From the NCBI GenBank assembly GCA_024529925.1, contig JAFEUB010000275.1, positions 127,001 through 191,000 of the forward strand: a DNA stretch of 64,000 bases, written 5' to 3'. Source of the DNA: Ophthalmolycus amberensis (Eukaryota > Chordata > Actinopteri > Perciformes > Zoarcidae). Of the stretch, positions 12,883-26,760 are shown in pieces (within the stretch, counting starts at the first letter, position 1; each line of letters opens with the position of its first letter). The notes beneath the pieces were generated by a model. It had not been told where the DNA came from. It saw nothing but the letters and a program-made list of their open reading frames with translations, and searched no databases. Position numbers and translations under genes: made by a program.

Positions 12883-13956
12883 AGAAGAAACAGCTAGTGG
12901 CGATCAGGGCACCTCTCCATCAAAGCCCTGTAAACAATGGTACCTCCGTAACACGGAAATGGCATTTTGGAATATGGCTGATGACTTTTTCAGCGTTCAT
13001 CCCTCCTCCTCCTCCTCCTCCTCTCCACACTCTTTCCTGCCAAATACATACTTACAGAGCATAAATAATTTAAATCGAGACTCTGAAGGTCCACTAAGCA
13101 AGACTGGTTCAATGCTTAAGAAGCCCTTTCAGCTTTAAGCTTTCATTGCGCTACAGTTTCTAGTTCCTTTAGCAGAACTGCGGGTCTCACTTAAGACTTG
13201 GACGGCTTTAATATCTGCAAAGAATCAAGGACGAAACCGTCATCAACCACCAATGATCCTTGGACATCATAACGAGAGAAGTCAGAGGCAACAATTTACA
13301 GACAGCAAATCCATTCAATTCTGCAAATTTGAAAAAAAAGAATATACCGTTATTCTTTGTTATAAAGCATGATAATAAACTTACTGTTATGCCAAAACTT
13401 CTCTATGCAGAATTCAAATACGTATCTGATCTGCAAAGAATGAACATGTGTTTTCCGAGCATAAGTGAGACTGATTACAAAGTATCAGGTTCGATCTGAT
13501 TTTAACATGAACGAGGGTCGACTCTTCAAACAAAGAGGTGCACACGCAGACCGTGTTTAAGAATGTTGCCGTGTTTTTTTGTTGTTGTTTTTTTAAACTT
13601 GAATGCAGTTTTACCTGAATTATTTCCCTCCTAGAGGCCAAGGAGTGCTCTGTGGCAAAGTGCTATCTGGTCGATTCTTATTCTGCGGGGGTAGAGAGTG
13701 GGTGAGGCCGCCAGATGGTAGGAGTCTTTGATTCTCCAGATGGCTGTTCTGTGTGGTGCTCAGTGACACTGGGCAGGCTCATTGACATGCTGCCTCCCTC
13801 CCCTCCATCTCTTCGCCTCCTCTTCCTTCACCTCCTCCTCCAACGCAGTCGCTGCTACGAAGATGGATACCGGCCCCCTGGCCTCTAGCTGCAGATCTTA
13901 AGTAGGATGGGACGGGACCTCTCCACTTAGCCCGCCAAAGAAAAATCTCAATGTTT

Positions 13957-13976
13957 GGGGGGGGGGGGGGGGGGGG
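13957..13976. repeat. poly-G tract (20)
   Basis: Uninterrupted run of 20 G. Confidence 0.95.
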
Positions 13977-16009
13977 ATGGGGAGGTCGTATTGATGACAC
14001 CCATTTGCCACTGTCAGATCTACCTAAATCGTGACTGCTATTGTAACCGGAGTGATTTGAGGGATGAGCAAGCACTGACCTTAGGTCAGTCGCAGCATGT
14101 CTACAAGGTAGGTTTTGTATTAGGGTATAAAGTACAAAGACTCTCATCTGTGGACCTCTTCACTCTCACATAGCAGCATGTCAAGGAACATGTGCCGCTG
14201 CCTGTTGGAACTAAAAGAGAGATCTGTTTGGCGTTAATGCTGTTATTGGCAATGTTTGCATAGAATACAACACAGACTAGCACATTATTGTGGTTGGGTC
14301 ATTCTGTCGGTGGATATAAATCATTATATTGGGCACTGATTGCTGACATAGAGAAAACTGTCATCTTGACCCCTATCCTTATTCTTTTGTGAGAGGAGAA
14401 AACACACCCTGGCCACACTTGCTGCTGGAAATGAATCCCACATTCATGCACATCTAAATTAGCCAGTTAGGGAAAAATCTGGGCCTAATTTCAACTGGAC
14501 CGGTTAAGGGCCGGTGTTTTGCGAGGGTGATCCGAGCTCCGCCGTTTAAACGCTCCCGGCTTTTTATTCCCTGACCCTCGGTGCACCTCTCCTTTTGGGG
14601 TCATATCATCATTACCATAGTGCAAGCTCAGAGGCCGCGTTTCCGCGTGCCTTAATTAATGTGTGTTTATAGGGGGCCACAGGAGCGAGTGCACTTAATG
14701 AAACATTGCTACGGTGGCCTCCGGGGGTCCAGCAGAGACAGCTTCTCTATTGTGCTGCTGATTCTTACAGGCTGTAAACACTTAATTGATCTGAGGAGCA
14801 TATTTCGTTGCACATTCTAGGGAAATACTTTCCGAGTTGGGACCGTTCATGATTACTTTTTAACGTCTCTTTAAGGGGGGGTTAAAAAAAGAAAAGAAAA
14901 AACATCACTGTCTGGTGTCTGTCTATTTGTGCGAAGCAAGGGTTAATTAACGGTACGGCAAACTGAAAGCAAAACAAAAAGAGAAGAGTACATGAAGATG
15001 CAGACGGAAATGGAGAGAAAGGATGTGGGTTATGATAACACCGCTGAAAATGATCCTCCGATTGTTGTGATGTCACGTCTGGGAGTCTGGGGGGTTGGTG
15101 TGGGGGGGAGAGTACTGGTGCTATAAAAAGGCCTGGAGGTCCCTCTCCTGTGGTGGATTGCTTTGCTCTAGCAAAGAGTGATCCTGTGTGTTGTGTGTGT
15201 GTGCGTCTGCGTGCATATGTGCGTCCGTGTGTGTGTGCGTGTGCACTGGGGCCGATGACAGGGGCCATGGCCTCCACACCCGGGGGACCGCCAATGAGAA
15301 AGAAGCATTTCCTCTAACATTCCATGGGTCACAAAAACAATTTGCCCAGAGAAAAGTGGCTAAACAGACGCAATGTAACCGGGTGGAGCTGAGGGGGAAA
15401 GGCTAAAAACTAACTGCCGGGCCTTTTCTCTTTCACTCCGCAACTTTCATGGGAAGACACCACGTGCAATTCCTTGCAATTAAGCGGACAAAAATAACAT
15501 GACAGCGATTTTCAAAATATATATTCCGCGAGCTCGACGACGCTGTGTAATTAATACGTTTGCCGTGTGTGTGTGTGTGCTCTGCGACTGTTCTGCATTG
15601 GAAGAAACAAATTCATTTTTCACGCTTCAATTGCTTTGTGATTACTGTTAATCGAGAACACAGAATGATTCCCTACTTCATTACCCTGTACACATACCAT
15701 GTCTGCTCGCAGAAAAATGCAACTACGTGACTAACCCCTCTCGAGCACCCCCCATCCCAGCGACTCCTACTCTAAATATGTCCACTTCAGTTGGCCATAT
15801 CATCTAAATATAAACACAAGACAATCAGCAGCTCCCTCACTTTCTCACACACACACACACACACACACGATTATCTGCTGTCCTTTAATCAGCACAGAGA
15901 ACTTTGGTGATGACATAACATCAGGTCGACTAAAAACCCGGAGCAGATATATCGGGCTAAGCCTACCACAAATAAGCTGATAGAGACACACCGCTTTAAT
16001 GCTGCTGCA

Positions 16010-16050
16010 GCACGCACGCACACACACACACACACACGCACACACGCACA

Positions 16051-16081
<31 letters not shown>
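16010..16081. repeat. Compound (CA)n with CG steps
   Basis: CA array interrupted by CGCA and CGCG units. It is Z-DNA prone. Confidence 0.95.
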
Positions 16082-17352
16082 TTTCTCACAGCCCACATGA
16101 GCTGACTTCTGGGACAGGTACGGGGAACAGAGCGGACATTCCTCAAAATACCCCCCGATCTAGGACAAGTGAAAAACAGACAATGACAAGTGGCTGCTGC
16201 AGTGCTGCTGAAACAGTACTCCGAGGACTGAGACCAAAAAAATAAATAAATAGCCTTTGTCAAATGACCGTGAGGCTTGGCCATGATAAACTGCTGTGTT
16301 GTGGGACGCCTGCGTGTTTGGGGGGGGGGCTTGGCTCACCCAGATAAAAGTTGGCGAGGGTGTGAAGTGCAGCTCGCTTGCCGGCTAAGTATGAAAATGT
16401 GTTTAGCAGCAGTCTTGAGAGGAGTTGATTGGTGGTGGTGGGGGCGGAGGATTCTCCCTGAACACGGTGCTATCCCTGGGAGAGCGAGGCCAGGTAGTTA
16501 ATAGGGGTCAGAGCTAGGGCTGAAGTGTAAATTGGCAGGGGTGCATCAATTAGAGGGTGGCAGAGGCTAGGATAAGGAGAGGAGAGAGGAGCTAGATGGA
16601 GCAGGAGACAAACATATAATCTGTATCACCGCTGTGAGATGCTGCAGGAGGTCCGTCCAAAAGGAAGGAAGAAAAAAGAAAAAGAAGCTAAACATTGCAC
16701 AAATTAAAAGGAGACAAAGCACCGGCTTGGTATTCGTGTCTGGAATGAGATTTGATTAATCAAAAGAGCGGCTTGTTCGAGCTCGGCATATCAAAGTGGG
16801 CATGTGTATATATGTGTGTCTAGTTGTATCGTGCCTCCTTCTCGGAAGAAATACAAATATGCGTCTTTTTTCTTTTTCCGCTTCTGTTGGCATTAAAGTT
16901 ACAGAAGCAATCACCCAGCCCACCGGGATACAGGAGAAGCACTTCAACAAATGTAGAATTACGGGAGAAAATAACTCAAGTGGGCCGTTTCTGTTTCTGT
17001 TCGTGCGCCGCCGTGCCCTCTCGCCCACCCACATCGCCGTCCTTGTGTGCGGGAGTGATTCAAAGGGAGAGATATTTGATTATGTCGGCGCTCACCTATC
17101 CAAGTGATCCAAATGATTTGAACAGTGAGCATTGGAGCAGACGGGCACTACGGAGCTTACATTTGCAATCTTATACCGTTTAAGTGTATATTGGAAAAAA
17201 AGACAATCTCACTTATTGAACACATTCACCCTGGAGGGCAAACTGCTACGGTAATGAACACCACACTCTCGGAGAATTACAGTGTCCTTTATCCTGCTGT
17301 AGTGGGGGATGAAAAAGGATCTGGCCGACATGTCGCACACACACAGAAACAA

Positions 17353-17357
<5 letters not shown>

Positions 17358-17431
<74 letters not shown>
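17358..17431. repeat. (GA)n, about 37 units
   Basis: Long uninterrupted purine GA array, with triplex (H-DNA) potential. The ERER/SLSL reading frames over it are artefacts. Confidence 0.97.
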
Positions 17432-17433
<2 letters not shown>

Positions 17434-18171
17434 GAGGAAAAGAAGAAGTAGAGGGTAAAGAGAGCAAACGAGCATTTCAAAAGACCCCATAAACCTGTAC
17501 ACAGAATCCGGGGAGCAGATCAATTTTAAACGCCACAACGCAATTAAAGCCAAATTCGATTTGAGCACACACTGTCCATCTGTCACGGTGAAACAAAAGC
17601 CGAGGACCTCCATTATTACCGAATCCCTGCTCCCGTTAATTTGCTTGCTGGGGAGATTTTTAGTTTCTAGGAGCGAGGCCGCACTTAAATGCCAGGGTGT
17701 CTCACTCAGGGTTGTGTCCTCTGAAAAACAGCCTCCAGATGCTCCATATCAAACCTCTTTTTCAATAGTTTTGTTCTTTTTTTTTCTCCCCCTCTGATCT
17801 TAATGAGTTATTTTGTTCCGACAACAATACGGCAAAACAAGGACCTCTCTGGAGAGCGGCACCATAATCTACGCTACTCCAGCATTTGCTTACAGAAATA
17901 TGCAATACGGGAACACGAGAAAGAAACATGAGAAATAAGAGTCTTTTGATCACATCAGCGTGTCTTGCAGAGGACGACTAAACGCCCCTCCAACAGGTGA
18001 GAAAGTAACAGCTCATACAGTCACAGTGTGCATCTAAGATCTTTAGTCAAGCTCTGGAGAATCGCTGCGTTCGCTTCCTCGGTCCTGGTGAAGTAGAAGC
18101 GCTCCTCTTCCCTAATCCTGTTTGGCCACTTTAGAATGGGAGATAGAGATCTGTGCCCCAGAATCTGAGAG

Positions 18172-18174
<3 letters not shown>

Positions 18175-18209
<35 letters not shown>

Positions 18210-18219
18210 GGGGGGGGGG
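18175..18219. repeat. (GT)n followed by poly-G (13)
   Basis: GT array (18175-18206) running directly into 13 G. Confidence 0.95.
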
Positions 18220-19062
18220 TTCAAGGGACTGAGCTTTCGCTGCTTTAAGCCAGCGGGTGAAAAAGCAAAAAAACTATCATTTTCAAAGGTGGAAGAGTGT
18301 GTCAATTTAAAAATCAGAAATGTATCTGGCATCTTCATGCTTCTTAAACTACAATGCATCTCGGCTGATTAAAGCACATCAAAGGCGGCTTCATTCGTTC
18401 CTCAGAGCAATGAGGGGAGATTTTTAATTGCGAAATGTTAAACCTCACCATTAAAAGGCTTTGTGCCCCGCACTTCCGAAACCGACCCGAACGCGAGCAT
18501 TAAGGACGGCGTACGAGTCGGCCTCCTGCGGCAAACGGGACTCGGGCACGAGTGCTGACAAGTGCGACGCATAACAATAAAATATGACGACCTCCTGTCG
18601 GAACCACCTCTGCGCGCCGTCCACCTTTGTTAGAGATGCGTTCATGATATCTCCTTTATCTGTGACGCTCTCTCTGCTAACGAGAACATCTTTTGTGACA
18701 GTAGTCAAAAATATCAACATAAACAAGTGTGGTTAAGATACATCCACTCGCCCCACAAACACACACACACACCGTTGAGGTGTCAGCATGTCAGAAAGGG
18801 CTATGCCTGCCATGATAAAAGGCTGACAATGATACTGTACAGCTATTAGGCTGGAAATAGCCTGCCAATACAAACAGTTGTCGGGGCCAGCCCATTGTCA
18901 GGCTGTGGATTTACAGTGAAGCCCAAAGAATTCAGTCAATCGCACTTCTGTAGGTGGTTTCCTGAGCCCTATTCACCACAATGTTTTCCTTCAAAATACT
19001 GGAGCGTTAATAAAGAAAAATACACACGTTGGAAAAGGTGTGACAGTAAGTGAGCAGATAAA

Positions 19063-19067
<5 letters not shown>

Positions 19068-19093
<26 letters not shown>
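19068..19093. repeat. (CA)n microsatellite
   Basis: About 13 uninterrupted CA units. Confidence 0.93.
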
Positions 19094-19694
19094 ACGCTGC
19101 ACACACATGCCTCCGTGTAACAAGCGCAGAGCCTCCTTTTTTCTTTTCTTTTTTTACAAGCCCTCAGAGTAACAACCATGTCTAATTAAAATTCACATTT
19201 CAACCAGAAAACGGGGGAAAAACAAGCCATCTTTGAAGAATCCCGTCCGTCCTCGCCCTGGTCATGAATTTCAGATAAACATTGTGATACACCGAGAGTG
19301 CTGCCACATTAATTAAAAGCCCGGATAGATGCGGCCTCCGTCTAACAGACCTATCAGGAATTAAATTTGTATCAGCGGCGGAAAGAGCAGTTGAGGGGTC
19401 CCTCTGGGGGATTCATGAAACAGACTTTCATAGAGGAGTCGTCGGAGCTCTGGGCTGAGGGGAGGAGGTGGGGGGGGGGGGGGCAGCAGCAGGATGTCAT
19501 GTGTGGGACCGTCGCGTCACTGACCTCTCATTTCATACTTTAATAAAGTCGCACCCAGGTGTCCTTGATGCCTTCCAGTCGCCTGGGGCTCCGGGAGAAG
19601 CTTAACATGAGGCGGCCACAACATAATTCTGAACGCTCACCCCCTCCCTCTCGTGTGTTCCCTCCGTGGTGTTGTGTTATACATCCATGGGCGT

Positions 19695-19720
19695 GCACAC
19701 ACACACACACACACACACAC
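19695..19720. repeat. (CA)n microsatellite
   Basis: About 13 CA units. Confidence 0.93.
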
Positions 19721-20969
19721 GCACTCGTGCAAGTGCACACAAGACATACGTTGCTCGACATTTATTGTCTTACTGATTTAAGGCCTTTGAATCCGGATGC
19801 AACTGTGCTTTTGGTTGAGAAACACCAGTTTCCCCATTGAAGTATTTTACCAAAGCATTCAACTTGTGCAATGCGAACACACGGTGTTACATCAATCCTG
19901 CCACGCACACATTCTGTCCGTCTGCCGGTGCTGGTTTTTTGCCGTGTCACCTCGGGTTTCATGATTTACTATCATGTGCGGTTGGTCGCAGGAAATTGGA
20001 ACAGCGCCGACTTGCTTTTTTGAATTGTGGCCGAGACAGTTTTCTGTCGAAAAAAAACCCAGAAGCAGATTATCTCGATGAGAAGGCAGCAGATTGGGAG
20101 ATGTACAGTGCGCAATATGTTATCACAACACAGTCGAGGCCCAGACAGCTGCTATCTGTCATAAACTCTGGGCTATTGTTGGCCACGCTACACGGCAACA
20201 TGTGACCTGACCGAGATGAGCAGCCACTGAGCAAATACGGAGTGGAATGGTGTCATTTTTAATAAAGCTGTTTTATGGACTCCAGTCAACAGAGCCAGAG
20301 GAGCGGGCTTGAAAGTTCCTCGTGCAAATGATATGGCAGCAGGAGTTTCATAACTTCCTCTGCTCAGACAAGCCTGTGGCAAGTCTCCTAACAGAGCGGT
20401 GCAGTCAGAGAGAAAGAGAGAGAGAGAGGAAGGGGGAAATAACCTCAGCCTTATCAAGATTTCACAGAGACATTTCTTTAATTAGTTTTAATATTTCTTG
20501 TTTAGATAATGTCAGCCAATTGACAATTCGGTCCCAAACGGAACAGGGGGTGGGGGGTGGGGGGGGGACTCAGATACAGAGAAAATGGCTGATTAAAAAG
20601 ATAGCTTACTTCATTTGATTTAAATGCATATGCACATATCGGACAGGAGTCCAAACACTCTCGCACGCACAAAGTTCCAGCGGCGACGTTATCGCGGGGC
20701 GTCTGAATGGTAATGGCGCCATAGTATTTGTCGAAAAGTTCATGAGTGCTTTTGGGTTTTCGAGGAAAAGAGAAAGCTGTCTCCCAAAATTGTGCAAACA
20801 CGCCTCACAAGCGCTCTCTCCCGTCACGTGCTCTGCTTGCTGCCTGGGAGGCGGCGCGAGGACCTCTCGCCGGTGACGGTGCGCTGACGGAAAAATTATT
20901 AGCAGAGGAGGAAAAAAAAAAAAAAGTTTCCTCTTGCTGAGATCTCAGACAAACAAGCTAAGGCCTCAA

Positions 20970-20993
20970 CCACACACACACACACACACACAC
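20970..20993. repeat. (CA)n microsatellite
   Basis: About 12 CA units. Confidence 0.93.
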
Positions 20994-21309
20994 CAGAAAA
21001 AAAACAATGTTGATCAAAGCACGTAAACATCTGGAGCAATGAGACTCCCGCCTTCGGAACAAAGACGTCTATCTATATTTTTCCAAGATTACCACTAAAG
21101 ATAACCAGACTGCTTGCATGAGGGAGCACTTAGAACACCAAAGGTACAGAGTGCGATACTGTAGCCTACCTGCATATAACCCCCCCCCCCCACACACCTG
21201 TCTCTCCTCTAATCTTTGTCTCTCATTTCCACAATCCTCACTCTCACATTAACACAATCTCAGGCTTTTGTACTCGTGTCGCCTCTCCCTAACCACGTAT
21301 CTCTGCGTT

Positions 21310-21336
21310 CCCCCCCCCCCCCCCCCCCCCCCCCCC
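21310..21336. repeat. poly-C tract (27)
   Basis: The longest C homopolymer in the window. A further C10 run lies at about 21181-21190. Confidence 0.95.
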
Positions 21337-21474
21337 ACCACCCTTCCACTCCTGAAACACACCTTTTCTCCTCACCGGGCAGCAGGTGTTGAGTGGCTGT
21401 GTTTACCCCCCCCCCCACCCTCCTCCTTCCTCCCATTCCGTCTCACTGAGGCTCTCTTTCCCTTTCTGTCTTTC

Positions 21475-21477
<3 letters not shown>

Positions 21478-21505
<28 letters not shown>
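21478..21505. repeat. (TC)n microsatellite
   Basis: About 14 TC units in a pyrimidine-rich neighbourhood. Confidence 0.93.
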
Positions 21506-21973
21506 TTGGCAGCTGGTAGGAGGAGGGAGGACGCTATAACAGCTGCACATGAGGGCGGGTGGAAAAGAAAAGAAAAAAGCACACAAGGCAAACAGTTCCA
21601 ATCCCCTCAGGGTTGTCAACTCCAATACCCCCCCACCGCCTAAAACCTCTGGTGTTTTTTAACCAGGCAAACAGAGGGAGAAACTGTTGCGGTCGGAGGA
21701 CATCAGGGTCCCCGTTCCATTAGCCCTACCTGGTGATCTCAGCCACCGCGAGCGGGGTTTAGGCTCCCCGGAGGGGCTCTGTGTGGAGCGGCCTGGTAGC
21801 CTGCATGAGAAGTATCCACTTAAATCCACTTACTACCATTTAATAATTTCCAGTTTGAAAAACATGTCACTTCCAAATGGAAATTTCGCTGGAGGTACTT
21901 ACATCTGTCGGAGAACCACAAAACAACGGACACCGTCGGGGTGCTTTGTTTTGCAGCCCTCTCAAAGTCTGAG

Positions 21974-21974
<1 letters not shown>

Positions 21975-22054
<80 letters not shown>
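21975..22054. repeat. (GT)n, about 40 units
   Basis: One of the two longest dinucleotide arrays here, ending in GCGCGCG. Confidence 0.97.
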
Positions 22055-22061
<7 letters not shown>

Positions 22062-24952
22062 TTCGTTTTCACAAACAGCATCAAAATACATGAGATCAGC
22101 TCTCAGGCTTTGTTTGGCCCTGGCAAGGTTAGGCCAGCCTCATTCCAAATTTCCTGAGGGGGGAACAGAGAGAAAAAACGATTCCATGCAGATAAATCAC
22201 TCGCAGCAGATCAAAAGACAAATCAGTGGCAAAGACAAAAGATGCTGACTTGCAGAGAACAATGGAGACAGGGAGACGTAGGTATCAGAGGAGCCGGCCC
22301 TAAGATCCCCGGCTCCGCTCAATCAAACCTGCTAACCGGGGGTTTGCATACTAGGTCAAAGCAAACTCTGCTGCTGCAACAGAGAAAGTGTGTTTAAACT
22401 GATGTTGGCGGACTATATATTTTTAGTTTTGTAGAAGAACAAGAAGGATTGAGTTTGCGGCTTTGCAAAGTCATCTTCTAGGTTGGATTTAACAGCCACC
22501 CTGAGAGCGGGATATGCCCACGGTTCGAAAAAGAGAAGTGTGAGGAGAAGGAAAGAGAGGGGGTAAACTATTGATATCGAGCGTGTGGGTAGCTGTGCAC
22601 ACGCTCGCTCTGTGTGGTTTGATGTACGCGTTGGGCCCCGGCTTCCTACAGCTCTGCATCTAAGACGAGAAGTCGTGTCCCCGCGCAGCCCTTCACGCAT
22701 CACGACCCACCGTCTTCTATTAACTTCCTCAACACGAGCAATAAATAAATATATGAAATCCACAACTCTTTATCATCCGCTCGTCACTTTGGAGAGCCGA
22801 GGCGTCGGGGAGGGAAAGGGCCCCTTTGGGAAGCGCCGTGTGGGAGACGAGACCCTCACCAATATTCCCTTTTGATCAAACTGCTTCACAGCTACCAGAG
22901 GAGGCGACGCGTCACTTTTACAGCCTCTGTTCTCCGTTTTAAAAAACAATCCTCACAAAGTGGGGGTCATGTGAAAAGCACCTTGTGATTTAGCTTGAAA
23001 GCACATTTTATAATGTGGAGGACTAAATCGTGTTCAAAAGCGCGGTTCAGCGCGCACCACTGACAGTCACTATTTGATCCCCTCCTCTGAGATCCACGTA
23101 TGATAACGCATCAATTTAGATCGAGGTGATATGAAAGAGAAATGTTAAACAGGCTTTTCCGAAGGGGGAGGAGCCGATGCATTTGAGATGAATAAAATGA
23201 TATTAAAATGGACGTGTTGAGCTTCGGCACAGTTGACCTGTGAAGTGTGCTTAACGAGAAGATGTTTGAAAGTGAAGCGAGTGGGTCCAGACAGCTGCCC
23301 CACAAAACCTGCTGAACTCCTCAAAATATGTCACACGTGTCTTGACGTCGGGCTTTATTCAAATATGGGATTGGTGGGGGCGATAAGGTCAAAGGATTCA
23401 CCTCATAGAGTTGGATGGATGGTTAAGAGCCCCATTCAGGTGTGGTTAGGAAGAGAGGGAGGCGTTACAATATAGCGGTTGAACCCGAGCTTGGTCGCCC
23501 CCACGTTCCACACTCCCGCCGCTATCTGCAGTCCAAACAAGTGAGACGTGATACCGCTGCTCTGGCCTGGAACGGAGGGAAAAAACAAGCCCGCTGCCAC
23601 AACAAAGACAGGAAATTCAGCATAGATTCCTACTTCTCTCTTTTCTCCAGCCTCTCTATACCTAACAATACTGGTAATGGAGAGAGAACAGTGCCCGGGG
23701 CTGGCAGAGACACCTGCGACATATTTTTCTCCCCCCACTCCGCCGCCAACACCCCCACTCCCCTCCGCCCGCTCTTCACCACCCCCTCGACATTAAAGTC
23801 CTTCACAGAAATCAGAATTTAATAAATCACCCCAGAGCCTGACAGAGTTTATCTCCGGGGGTCGCCTCCACTGTGCGGAGACTCACAGACAGACAAAGCC
23901 CGGCCCGATAAGATGTGAAATTAAATACAGTTAGCAGTTTGAGACAAAGGAGGGAGAGTGTCACACCGAGCTTTGTGCGGCGTAAACGGCTGGCTTCTAG
24001 TCGGGGCGCAGACGTGCACGTGCGAGTGTGTGCACGAGAGCACACACACGAACGCCGCGGAGACAGCGGGGGTGATTCATTTCAGGTTTCCTCTCACATT
24101 TAGCCTCATTTGCATCATCCACTGTCAACATATCGCCTCTCCCAGATATGTTCAGGAGCTTTCATTTGACGTCCAGGGGATGACATCCTTTTTACCCAGA
24201 CGCGCCATTATTAATCACTGGCTCCGCTCCGATGTGGACTCATCTCCATCACGGATCAAATGCTATCTGCCCGTGTTTCCTTTCATTCGGCAGACATCCC
24301 TGACATCAGCCATCACTACGGGCTAAAGGAGACTTATGGGAGCGTGTTGGGGCTCAGACGACCTTATGAATGCGGTACATAAGCATTTAGTACTGAGAGG
24401 ATATAAATGGGAGGATTTGCTCGACGCAGGATCTGTCAGGGCAAACCTAGCCGGCAGCCGAGCGCACAGACTGTACAGCGTGCCGACTTGAGGGCTCTGT
24501 AAGAACAATTAGGTACTTAAGGAAAGGAAACATGCAATATGAAATTGCTGCACCAGTGCAATGCTTTTCATGCGAGTATACAGTTATAATATTTGCAATT
24601 AGCTGTGGTCTCCAGTTCACATCAGGATATGGCAGACCTCAGCTGTTCGAAGCAGATTTTTTCCCGTCCCTGCTCGGTAGTTAAGAGAAAGCACAGTCAG
24701 GTTTCCAGGGCCAAGCTGTGCGGGTTGTTTAATAGGCTTAGCCTGGTCGCCGGACCTGACCTTTCCCTTCCACAATACCGAGGCCAACGGGCTCGGGCCA
24801 GCTCTGGGAACACAATGACCCGCGGGTGAAGCCTAATCTCCAGCTCCATACCCTGCGCTGACCAGACGGCCCTCGTCCACAGCCTCTCCGCTGCTCCAAC
24901 CGATGTCTTCCTGCCGAGACAACGGTGCCAAGGAACTGTCACCAGGCCCAGC

Positions 24953-24969
24953 GGGGGGGGGGGGGGGGG
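24953..24969. repeat. poly-G tract (17)
   Basis: Uninterrupted run of 17 G. Confidence 0.95.
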
Positions 24970-25251
24970 TACCGACCAGGCCCCTTTACACTGGAGCCCT
25001 TCGGGGTCCAGAGGCACCGGCGCTCCGCGCTCAAGAGTGCCGCTTGGCGGAATGTGGAGAATGACAGGAATGCCGGGTGCCATCGTCGCATCCTGATAAC
25101 ATTCTACATCTAAGAGCACGATTAGAGGCCTCTGTAGTCGGCCCGTCTATGGGCGTGCTTGAAACAGACGGGGCTGCTGGTTATTGTAGGCCTGTCATTA
25201 CAATGCAGCAGCTCGTCATTTCCAATAACCCGATTCTGAACCTCCAGGGTA

Positions 25252-25276
25252 ACACACACACACACACACACACACA
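25252..25276. repeat. (CA)n microsatellite
   Basis: About 12 CA units. Confidence 0.93.
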
Positions 25277-25624
25277 TTGATGCAAAATGATTATACATGT
25301 AACTTGAGGCATGGACGGTCCAGAGTACAGTGAGTGCAGCTCAGAAACATACGATCAACCGAGTGCGGTTAGTAGAAGTGCGGTGGCCTTAGGATCGTAC
25401 AGCCACACATTCATTTCATCTAAAGCTTTTAGCATTGTCTGGTTTGGTTTTCATCTAAATATGCATTAAGCATCCTAGTGGACATCATCGATTAAAATAA
25501 AATGAGCCTATCTGACATGCACCAATGGGGAAAGCAAACAGCAGAGCTATGTGGAAAGGTTTCTACATATGTCAATGTCATGCATTTAAATGTGAAGAGC
25601 AAACAGTACTGTACATGCATGTGT

Positions 25625-25650
25625 ACACACACACACACACACACACACAC
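25625..25650. repeat. (CA)n microsatellite
   Basis: About 13 CA units. Confidence 0.93.
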
Positions 25651-26726
25651 AAGAGCCCAAAGCATACATAACACACGAAGCCCATTATTGTGGCAAGAGC
25701 ATATCAGATAAAGGAAGAGATAAAGAAATGCATCTGAACCCAAATGTATCCGTCGCTGCATTACTTCAACTTTCTAAGTGTTTGATCTGTGCAGGCGCTG
25801 ACAAGGCAGTTCATTCTTTTCCAAATATTTTCTTTTTTGAGTTTGTTTTATTATTTTTTTCCTCTTGGTTCAAATGATGGGCTGTGAAAGGTTCTTCTTT
25901 CTTCTCCGTGCAAGTAAACTACACAAAAGCTGTGTTTGATCAGTGAAACGCGATCTGTATTTCTGGCATTGTCTCCAGTTCCTACTGTGGCATCTTAAAG
26001 GTCAGGAGTGAAAGGCCATTTGATAACTACTGAAAGACCTTTTGGGCTTTATTACGCCGCCTTTCATCTCCTTTTCCTGCGGAGGTTAAAACAAAGTAGT
26101 GCATCCTTTGAAAAAAAGAAAAAGGATAAATGGATGGCTTTGGAGCCTGAAGCCGTCTTCTTCTTTTTGTCACTGGGAGACCCAGTGTACAAGGAAAACT
26201 CTTGTGGGATGTGTTTCTGAGAGACGAGTCTTCTTAGGCACAATTAGCATATGTCCTCTCAACCTTCCAGCAAACCTCTCAATGAGACCCTGAAATCCTA
26301 TTGAGATAGTATTACCACTCAAAACAGGGCATTACACAAAACATCTAAAGCATGCACGCTCATACAGGTGCACACGCACACACACACACCCACGCAGACA
26401 CAAACGCTCACAGCTCAATGACACCCACTTCCCGCTGAATATTCCTTTCTTTTTAATGGTAACCTTGGGAGACGGGCTGCACCGGCGCAACACTTAACAG
26501 CCACTAGTCTGAGAAAAATGTTTTTGATATGCTTGTGTCATTTAATCATCCGCCATTCTGCCGAGGCTGTGCGGGACAATTTTGCAGGATATTAACTCCC
26601 AACTAAACCCTGGCTTGTATCATTTGTGGGGCCAGTCAAGCAGGAGTCCCAGGAGGAGCGGAGACTTCCTCCTCACAGTCGTAGTAATCTAAGCCTGACT
26701 GGGCGTGCACGCACACAAGCACGCAT

Positions 26727-26727
<1 letters not shown>

Positions 26728-26759
<32 letters not shown>
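26728..26759. repeat. (CA)n microsatellite
   Basis: About 16 CA units, preceded by ACGC/ATGC variants. Confidence 0.93.

Positions 26760-26760
<1 letters not shown>

Larger units (their letters stand above)
11803..15100. other. Non-coding stretch
   Basis: No gene is seen. It contains G-rich tracts (12624-12644), GA array plus poly-G (12838-12882), (CCT)n around 13003-13023, and poly-G at 13957-13976. Frames at 12068-12421 (both strands) have no recognisable domain. The part from about 14590 to 14860 is repeat-free with CTTAATTAATG and CACTTAATTGATC sites and could be regulatory. Confidence 0.5.
15101..18450. other. Non-coding stretch dense in microsatellites
   Basis: No gene is seen. It contains GT-rich sequence at 15187-15245 and CA arrays at 15846-15868 and 16010-16081. 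It also holds a long GA array (17358-17431) and a GT/poly-G compound (18175-18219). Ser-Leu and Cys-Val repeat frames here are translations of these arrays. A strong TATA-like box lies at 15122-15129. Confidence 0.6.
18451..22460. other. Non-coding stretch with many simple repeats
   Basis: No gene is seen. CA arrays lie at 19068-19093, 19695-19720 and 20970-20993, and poly-C at 21310-21336. A CT array is at 21478-21505 and a very long GT array at 21975-22054. Proline-rich and cysteine/valine-rich frames are produced by these arrays. Confidence 0.6.

Noticed and set aside
17209..17613. 134-codon Ser-Leu-rich frame
   Set aside because: It is produced by translating the GA/CT microsatellite.
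21687..22157. 156-codon frame with Cys-Val repeats
   Set aside because: A large part is the GT microsatellite translation; no domain on either side.
24697..25119. 140-codon minus-strand frame
   Set aside because: It crosses a poly-G run, is Pro-rich by composition, has no recognisable family and no splice or promoter context.
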